This document shows, piece after piece, positions 59,235-64,000 of a stretch of 64,000 nt of DNA; the stretch's first letter is position 1; each line of letters opens with the position of its first letter. The notes beneath the pieces were generated by a model. That model was not told where the DNA came from. It saw only the letters and a list, made by a program, of their open reading frames with translations, and did no database searches. Source of the DNA: an uncultured Celeribacter sp. (lineage in GTDB: Bacteria > Pseudomonadota > Alphaproteobacteria > Rhodobacterales > Rhodobacteraceae); assembly GCF_963676475.1 (NCBI RefSeq), contig NZ_OY781106.1, positions 930,001 through 994,000 of the forward strand. Reading direction: 5' to 3'. The position numbers and the translations under genes are program-made.

Positions 59235-59321
59235 TTGACAGGTGCCCCCGTGCCGCGCAGATTGCCACCCATGACACAGACCGCTTCCATGACTGTTTTT
59301 TATTGGACCGAGCTTACATAA
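59235..59321 (+). promoter_or_regulatory. TTGACA promoter and 16-codon leader frame between the GNAT genes
   Basis: TTGACA (59235-59240) has CAGATT 17 bp downstream. An ATG at 59271, near the expected start of transcription, opens MTQTASMTVFYWTELT and stops at 59321. It contains consecutive Phe, Tyr and Trp codons and is followed by a terminator at 59351. It resembles an attenuator leader, but this is unproven. Confidence 0.35.
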
Positions 59322-59350
59322 GCGCGGCCTTTCAACATGGAACATTGAAC

Positions 59351-59375
59351 AGCCGCCACAAGAGGCGGCTTTTTT
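59351..59375 (+). terminator. Rho-independent terminator upstream of the second GNAT
   Basis: AGCCGCC and GGCGGCT stem, ACAAGA loop, run of six T. Confidence 0.92.
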
Positions 59376-59390
59376 CATGTCAAACTTCCC

Positions 59391-59411
59391 CTCCTGTGGC
59401 GCCCACAGGAG
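59391..59411 (+). promoter_or_regulatory. Hairpin burying the Shine-Dalgarno of the second GNAT
   Basis: CTCCTGTGG (59391-59399) and CCACAGGAG (59403-59411) form a perfect 9-bp stem with a CGC loop. The right arm contains AGGAG, 6 nt before the ATG at 59418. Only 15 nt separate the preceding terminator from this hairpin. Confidence 0.65.
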
Positions 59412-59417
59412 AAAAAC

Positions 59418-59921
59418 ATGACCCTACTGACAAAGATTACCACCCCGAAGGACAGCCTCACGATCCGACGCGCGCGTTGGGGCGACAAGGATGCGCTTTT
59501 GGAGATGATCCACGCGCTGGCACATCATCACGGCGATGAGCCGGAGCTGGACCTGCCCGGCCTCATCGATTTGATGCGCGCCGATCTGCCGTGGTTGCGG
59601 CTTTTGGTGGCGGAGCGCGATGGCGCGCTGGTCGGTTACGCCGGATTGGTCGGCGGTGTGCGCCTGCACCATGGCCAGAAAACGCTGGACCTACATCATC
59701 TTTACATCGCCAAAGAGGCGCGCGGCCAAGGCGTCGGGCGGGCGTTGATTGCCGAGGCGAAAGCCGCCGCCATTGCCATGGGATCCCACAGCCTGACGGT
59801 TGGCACGCAGGACCACAATCTGCTCGCACAGGCCACCTATCGTGCTTGCGGCTTTGAACCGCAAACCCTCACCGGCAAACGGTTTCAGATGATTTTGAAA
59901 GCAGATGAAGTCGCGCCTTAG
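59418..59921 (+). CDS. GNAT-family N-acetyltransferase (second of the pair)
   Basis: A 167-aa acetyltransferase with acetyl-CoA loop HHLYIAKEARGQGVGRALI and C-terminal QATYRACGFEPQ. The N-terminal half (LTIRRARWGDKDALLEMIHA) is the usual GNAT start. Its ribosome-binding site is sequestered in a hairpin. The stop TAG overlaps the convergent rnd stop by 4 bp. Substrate unknown. Confidence 0.88.
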   Translation: MTLLTKITTPKDSLTIRRARWGDKDALLEMIHALAHHHGDEPELDLPGLIDLMRADLPWLRLLVAERDGALVGYAGLVGGVRLHHGQKTLDLHHLYIAKEARGQGVGRALIAEAKAAAIAMGSHSLTVGTQDHNLLAQATYRACGFEPQTLTGKRFQMILKADEVAP

Positions 59922-61075
59922 AGCGCGATCACATCGACCCGCTGACCTTTGACGGCCAGACCAATCTCGCCGTTACACAGGCGCAGCGCATCGTCACCGA
60001 ACACCTCGGCGCGCCAGCCCTTGAACACCGGCAGATCGCGTTTCCCGGCCGCGATCTGATCGAGATCGGAGGCGGAGGCAATCATCTTGGCGGCCACATT
60101 GAAGCGGTCGGATTTCGCCTTAAGCAACACCCGCAACATATCCGCCAGCGCCGGGTTCACCTGAAGCTTGTCTTTCGACATATCCAGCTTCGGCATCTCG
60201 GCGGCGGAGTAATTCGACGCTTTTTCAATCGCTTGCAGAATGCCGTCGGCAATCTCACCCTTGCGCGCTTCGCGCAGCAAAAGCCGCGAGCGTGACAGGT
60301 CTTGTGGCGTCTTGGGTTTCGTCGAGGCAAGCTCCAGCATCGCGTCATCCTTGTAGACACGATTACGCGGGATGTCCCTGCTCTGGGCGTAGAATTCGCG
60401 GAAGGCGGCAAGCTCTTTCACGGCTGCAAGGAATTTGCCGGAGCTGGTGCGCGTCTTGACCCGTTTCCAGGCGTCTTCAGGCTGGATCACATAGGTCTCC
60501 GGCGCCATCAGCACCTCAAGCTCCTCGGCCACCCATTTCTCGCGACCCTCGCGTTTGATCTCATCGCGCAGGAATTCGTAGATCACCCGCAAATGCGTCA
60601 CATCGGCCAGCGCGTAGCTTTCCTGCGCTTGGCTGAGCGGCCGGCGCGACCAATCGGTGAAACGCGAGGTCTTGTCGAGGCTCTCCTTGGCGATCTTGCG
60701 CACAAGCGTTTCATAGCCCACCTGTTCACCAAAGCCACAGACCATCGCCGCCACCTGAGTGTCGAACAAAGGCGTCGGGATCACCTGACCCTGAATGTAG
60801 AAAATCTCGAGATCCTGGCGCGCGGCGTGAAACACTTTGACCACGTTTTCATCGCGAAACAGCGCATAAAGCGGCGCGAGATCGAGGCCCTTGGCCAGCG
60901 GATCGACCAGAACCGCATCCTCTTCTGCGTCACCAGGGACGGCGAGCTGCACGAGGCAAAGTTTGGAGTAATAGGTCCGTTCGCGAAGGAACTCGGTGTC
61001 GACCGTGACATAAGGATGAGCTTTGGCGCGGTCGCAGAAAGCCTCTAGGCCTTCGGTCGTGGTGATGGTGATCAT
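59918..61075 (-). CDS. rnd: Ribonuclease D
   Basis: A 3'-5' exoribonuclease for tRNA and stable-RNA maturation. The 385-aa protein has the DEDDy set: Asp26 and Glu28 in TVDTEFLRERTYY, Asp88 in FHAARQDLEIFY, Tyr154 and Asp158 in YALADVTHL. HRDC domains follow (LAAVKELAAFREFYAQSRDI; RLLLREARKGEIADGIL). It is monocistronic. Confidence 0.95.
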   Translation of the reverse strand: MITITTTEGLEAFCDRAKAHPYVTVDTEFLRERTYYSKLCLVQLAVPGDAEEDAVLVDPLAKGLDLAPLYALFRDENVVKVFHAARQDLEIFYIQGQVIPTPLFDTQVAAMVCGFGEQVGYETLVRKIAKESLDKTSRFTDWSRRPLSQAQESYALADVTHLRVIYEFLRDEIKREGREKWVAEELEVLMAPETYVIQPEDAWKRVKTRTSSGKFLAAVKELAAFREFYAQSRDIPRNRVYKDDAMLELASTKPKTPQDLSRSRLLLREARKGEIADGILQAIEKASNYSAAEMPKLDMSKDKLQVNPALADMLRVLLKAKSDRFNVAAKMIASASDLDQIAAGKRDLPVFKGWRAEVFGDDALRLCNGEIGLAVKGQRVDVIAL

Positions 61076-61149
61076 GTTGTTTTCTTTTGCCAGCAGTGCG
61101 GGGTCATCCCGACGGGTTCATTCGTGATACGGGTTTTGGTTCAGAATGA

Positions 61150-61179
61150 AAAGAACAAAGGGGGCGCAGAACGCCCCCT
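61150..61179 (-). terminator. Terminator after the DsrE-family gene
   Basis: On the minus strand AGGGGGCG pairs with CGCCCCCT around a 5-nt loop and is followed by T-rich TTTGTTCTTTT. Confidence 0.8.
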
Positions 61180-61218
61180 CACCCCACGCTGCCCCTCTTT
61201 TGGGCGCGAAACCTTGGC

Positions 61219-61590
61219 TCAGGTGATCGGCAGGCTGCCCTTAGCCGCCATCATCAACTCGACCACATCGGGGGCCGTGATGATTTCATAGTCCGGGTCC
61301 ATCTGCTCGGCGCTGAACCCGTTGTGGATCATGCAGGCCCCGCAAATGCCGATACGCCCGCCCGCCTCGAGGTAGGCTTTGACCAGATCGGCCACCGGCT
61401 CGAACGGCTTGCCGATGTCGATATCGTCGCAAGAGCCCGGCTGGCCCAGTTCGACGCCTTCGACCATCAGCAAAACGATGGAGCTATGCCCCATTTTCTG
61501 CGCGTTGAGCGCCATGGTGAAGGCCACAGTCACCTTGCCCGGGTTGGAGTGGCCGTCAAAAATTGTGGCAACGAAATCAGCGGTTTTCAT
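61219..61590 (-). CDS. DsrE-family protein
   Basis: A 123-aa protein of the DsrE/DsrF-like fold, which includes sulfur-carrier and persulfide-handling proteins. ATIFDGHSNPGKVTVAFTMA and a conserved RIGICGACMIHNGFSAEQM contain two nearby cysteines (CGAC), the likely reactive site. LMVEGVELG is also typical. It is monocistronic behind an inverted repeat that matches the BigR/SqrR persulfide-sensor operator pattern. The exact reaction is unknown. Confidence 0.85.
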   Translation of the reverse strand: MKTADFVATIFDGHSNPGKVTVAFTMALNAQKMGHSSIVLLMVEGVELGQPGSCDDIDIGKPFEPVADLVKAYLEAGGRIGICGACMIHNGFSAEQMDPDYEIITAPDVVELMMAAKGSLPIT

Positions 61591-61637
61591 GCGATATCCT
61601 TTCGCGACATAGACACGGGTCCTGAACAGACTCGCGT

Positions 61638-61659
61638 TATATTCTACATCCCGAATATA
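61638..61659. promoter_or_regulatory. BigR/SqrR-like operator upstream of the DsrE gene
   Basis: TATATTC (61638-61644), 8-bp spacer, GAATATA (61653-61659): perfect 7-bp arms. This contains ATTC-N8-GAAT, which I recall as the SqrR site of Rhodobacter capsulatus. It lies 48 bp before the DsrE ATG and overlaps the likely promoter. Confidence 0.6.
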
Positions 61660-61723
61660 TCTTTGAAAGGGCCGAAGGGATCACAGGCCCGCGACATCTC
61701 GCCCTACCAACACAGGCCCGAGT

Positions 61724-62335
61724 TTAGAGCGTGATCAGCTCTTTCTCACCCTGTAAAAACCGCTTGAGCACCGCCGGATAAAGGAGGTGTTCTTTCACCA
61801 GAACCTTTGCGGCCAGATCCTCCGCCGTATCCTTCGGCGCAATCGGCACCCGCGCTTGGCCAAGGATCGGCCCGCCATCCAGTTCCGCCGTCACCTCATG
61901 CACGGAACATCCGGCCTCGGCGTCACCCGCCTCAATCGCGCGCTGATGGGTGTGCAAGCCTTTGTATTTCGGAAGCAAAGACGGGTGAATATTGAGCATC
62001 TTTCCGGCGTAATGCGAGATAAATGTCGGCGTCAGAATGCGCATGAACCCGGCCATGGCGATGGCGTCCGGCTCATATTGGTCAATGACGGAAATCAGAT
62101 TTTGTTCAAAGGCTTCTCGGTCGCCTTTAAAGTCGCGATGGTCCACCACTTCGGTCGCGATCCCCATGTCAGCGGCCTTCGCCAACCCGCCTGCAGAGGG
62201 CACGTTGGAGAGCACCAGACAGGGGCGACCGGGATGGTCATCCTCCATCATGGATGTCGCCAGCGACACCATATTGGAGCCGCCGCCGGAGATCAGGATC
62301 GCAACCTTTTTGGGGCTCACGACTTTGGAGGTCAC
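61724..62335 (-). CDS. purN: Phosphoribosylglycinamide formyltransferase
   Basis: Transfers formyl from 10-formyl-THF to GAR in purine synthesis. The 203-aa protein has VAILISGGGSNM, and the catalytic set Asn115 and His117 in LNIHPSLLPKYKGLHTH and Asp153 in TAELDGGPILGQ. The ATG overlaps the purM stop (ATGA), the standard purM-purN operon. Confidence 0.96.
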   Translation of the reverse strand: MTSKVVSPKKVAILISGGGSNMVSLATSMMEDDHPGRPCLVLSNVPSAGGLAKAADMGIATEVVDHRDFKGDREAFEQNLISVIDQYEPDAIAMAGFMRILTPTFISHYAGKMLNIHPSLLPKYKGLHTHQRAIEAGDAEAGCSVHEVTAELDGGPILGQARVPIAPKDTAEDLAAKVLVKEHLLYPAVLKRFLQGEKELITL

Positions 62336-63390
62336 GACAAGGCGCCCTCATAGGTCACACCATTGCCGGTGGTCACCTGACCGAGGCGGTAGACGGTTTC
62401 GCCCTCGCCGCTCAACAGCGCGGTCAAAGCCTCGGCCTCCGCCGCGTCACAGACCACGATCATGCCGATCCCGGCGTTGTAGGTCTTGAGAAGCTCATGC
62501 TGCGACAGGCCTGCGGTGTCGACCAGCCATTTGAAGACAGGCGGCAATGTCCAGGCCGTCAGGTCGATGTCCGCACCCATGCCGGTCGGCAAAACGCGCG
62601 GCAGGTTTTCGGTCAGACCGCCGCCGGTGATATGCGCCAGCGCATGAACGCCGCCTGCACGGATCGCCTTGAGCACCGGTTTGACGTAAAGCCGGGTCGG
62701 CTTCAAAAGCTCTTCGCCCAGGGTCGCATCCGAGAACGGCGCGATGTCGGACCATTTGTAGGTGGAGACCTCGACGGTTTTACGCACCAGAGAATAGCCG
62801 TTGGAATGCACACCATTGGAGGCCAGCCCCAAAAGCACATCGCCCTCACGCACGCCGGACGGCAGGTCGGAACCGCGCTCCATCGCGCCCACGGCAAAGC
62901 CCGCAAGATCGAAATCGCCATCCTCATACATGCCCGGCATCTCCGCCGTCTCGCCGCCGATCAAGGCACAGCCGGACTGCGCACAGCCTTCCGCAATGCC
63001 TTCGATCACGGCGGCGGCATTATCGAGCTTAAGCTTGCCGGTCGCGAAATAATCGAGGAAGAACAAGGGCTCAGCGCCCTGACACACAAGGTCATTCACG
63101 CACATGGCAACGAGGTCGATACCAACAGTTTTGACATTGTCGGTGTCGATCGCAATACGCAGCTTGGTGCCGACGCCATCGGTCGCCGCGACGAGGATCG
63201 GGTCCTCATAGCCCGCGGCCTTGAGATCAAACAGCGCGCCAAAGCCGCCAAGCCCGGCCATCACGCCCGGACGCGCGGTCTTTTTCGCCGCCGGTTTGAT
63301 GCGTTCGACAAGCTCATTGCCCGCATCAATATCCACACCGGCGTCTGCATAGGTCAGACCGTTTTTCCCTGCGGTGGTGCCCTGTGTCAT
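62332..63390 (-). CDS. purM: Phosphoribosylformylglycinamidine cyclo-ligase
   Basis: ATP-dependent closure of FGAM to AIR in purine synthesis. The 352-aa protein has GLTYADAGVDIDAGN, LVAATDGVGTKLRIA, DLVAMCVNDLVCQGAEPLFF, LIGGETAEMPGMY and LLGLASNGVHSNGYSLVR. The start is the ATG at MTQGTTAGKNG; the frame is open 50 codons further but without family similarity. It is coupled to purN and divergent from the last gene of the window. Confidence 0.96.
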   Translation of the reverse strand: MTQGTTAGKNGLTYADAGVDIDAGNELVERIKPAAKKTARPGVMAGLGGFGALFDLKAAGYEDPILVAATDGVGTKLRIAIDTDNVKTVGIDLVAMCVNDLVCQGAEPLFFLDYFATGKLKLDNAAAVIEGIAEGCAQSGCALIGGETAEMPGMYEDGDFDLAGFAVGAMERGSDLPSGVREGDVLLGLASNGVHSNGYSLVRKTVEVSTYKWSDIAPFSDATLGEELLKPTRLYVKPVLKAIRAGGVHALAHITGGGLTENLPRVLPTGMGADIDLTAWTLPPVFKWLVDTAGLSQHELLKTYNAGIGMIVVCDAAEAEALTALLSGEGETVYRLGQVTTGNGVTYEGALS

Positions 63391-63531
63391 GGCGCTACGA
63401 TTCCCCTGAATGACAAGATGACGCTCGTCTACGCGAAAGCCGATCAGAAAGAAAGTCCATAGGTCTTTCCCTGCGCTCAACGCTTGCGCGGTCCCGGCAT
63501 GCGCGACATAATTCGCCCATTGCCGGGGGCG

Positions 63532-64000
63532 ATGGTGCAAAATTTCAGAGCGTTTTTACACTGTGAAACAGATCAGGGATTGGGGGCCTGTGTCTATTCA
63601 TGGTTTTCGGATCAAAATGAGGGCTTCTCCTCAATAGCGAGTTTCATTACGATTGCCTTTGCAATTTGGGCCATCCCCACGGCTCTTGTAAAAATGTACC
63701 GTTTCCTCAAACGTCCCAAACACACGCTTTTGGCCGATATGTCGGACCCGAACCGCTGGCATTTGGCCACGGAACGGCTGAAACATCTCGCGGGGACACA
63801 GGATGTCTCTCACGCAGTCGCCCACGCAAACGACCGCCCGCAAACAGCGTTTCGCGCCTATCAAATCCGCCTCAACCGCCTTTTGACCTTTACCGAGGCG
63901 TGGTTCGGTGGCGTGTTTTCATTGCAAAGCTTCTTTCTCTGCCTGACCCTCGCCTATCTCTATCCGATTGTGTCGGCCCTGCTCACATGGACCGTCACAG
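63532..64000 (+). CDS. Unrecognised membrane protein (partial, runs off the right edge)
   Basis: From the ATG at MVQNFRAFLHCETDQGLG the frame stays open for at least 156 codons to the end of the window. A first membrane segment is near residues 37-58 (ASFITIAFAIWAIPTALV). A polar region of about 75 residues follows (KRPKHTLLADMSDPNRWHL, HAVAHANDRPQTAFRAYQ). A second hydrophobic segment begins near residue 128 (SLQSFFLCLTLAYLYPIV). No family recognised. The ribosome-binding site is weak (CGGGGGCG). It is divergent from purM. Confidence 0.6.
   Translation, partial: MVQNFRAFLHCETDQGLGACVYSWFSDQNEGFSSIASFITIAFAIWAIPTALVKMYRFLKRPKHTLLADMSDPNRWHLATERLKHLAGTQDVSHAVAHANDRPQTAFRAYQIRLNRLLTFTEAWFGGVFSLQSFFLCLTLAYLYPIVSALLTWTVT

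Overview
The window looks like the chromosome of a Rhodobacteraceae (roseobacter-group) alphaproteobacterium. The evidence is high GC, short intergenic gaps and many ATGA or TAATG gene overlaps. It also carries lineage markers: a zwf-pgl-pgi Entner-Doudoroff operon, trgA-trgB, an acuI-type acrylyl-CoA reductase, a corrinoid-dependent one-carbon module, CcmI, an SspB of the alphaproteobacterial type, and a circularly permuted two-piece tmRNA gene. Most of it is core chromosome. There is no prophage, insertion sequence or CRISPR array, and the only tRNA is tRNA-Gly(CCC).

Layout. 0-10.4 kb: the N-terminal half of mfd running off the left edge, hemB, a SYLF lipoprotein behind a dyad-bearing promoter, a Ppx/GppA phosphatase, then a C1 module (small conserved protein, methyltetrahydrofolate:corrinoid methyltransferase, rluE, corrinoid-activation ATPase) and a fasciclin protein. 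10.4-20.6 kb: tRNA-Gly, an SCP2 protein, zwf-pgl-pgi with a LacI-type palindrome upstream, a radical SAM enzyme, an HNH nuclease, an ABC-F ATPase overlapped by a small membrane ORF, an esterase, an AlkA-type glycosylase and a CobK-like reductase. 20.7-31.7 kb: cobA, an MFS transporter, a stress block (Atm1-type exporter, photolyase, Cfa, trgA-trgB) with a candidate sigma-E promoter before the photolyase gene, a LysM protein, a LOG-family protein and a Qnr-like pentapeptide-repeat protein.

31.7-48.9 kb: rarD, an AT-richer lipoprotein gene, sodB plus a metallophosphoesterase, ccmI-ruvX-DUF1289, a TauE exporter, acuI with a divergent GntR regulator and two near-identical operators, an orphan polyamine-type binding protein, tadE-tadG, the permuted ssrA followed by a two-copy 39-bp repeat, a phytochelatin-synthase-like protein, chrA, and sspB, whose product partners with the tmRNA tag. 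48.9-64 kb: fumC, an apparently gutted serine hydrolase, DUF4169 and ribbon-helix-helix genes, a squalene/phytoene-synthase-family protein, cimA, cysS, a PEP-mutase-family protein, mazG, an orphan Fe(III)-binding protein, two tandem GNATs (the second with its Shine-Dalgarno buried in a 9-bp hairpin), rnd, a DsrE protein with a BigR/SqrR-like operator, purM-purN, and an unrecognised membrane protein running off the right edge.

No single large undescribed system stands out. The most unusual items are regulatory or small-scale: the repeat and mini-ORFs beside ssrA, the leader, terminator and hairpin before the second GNAT, the shared Gly/Arg tails on two C1-module proteins, the small ORF overlapping the ABC-F gene, and several operator-like palindromes. 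All functions are inferred from the sequence alone.
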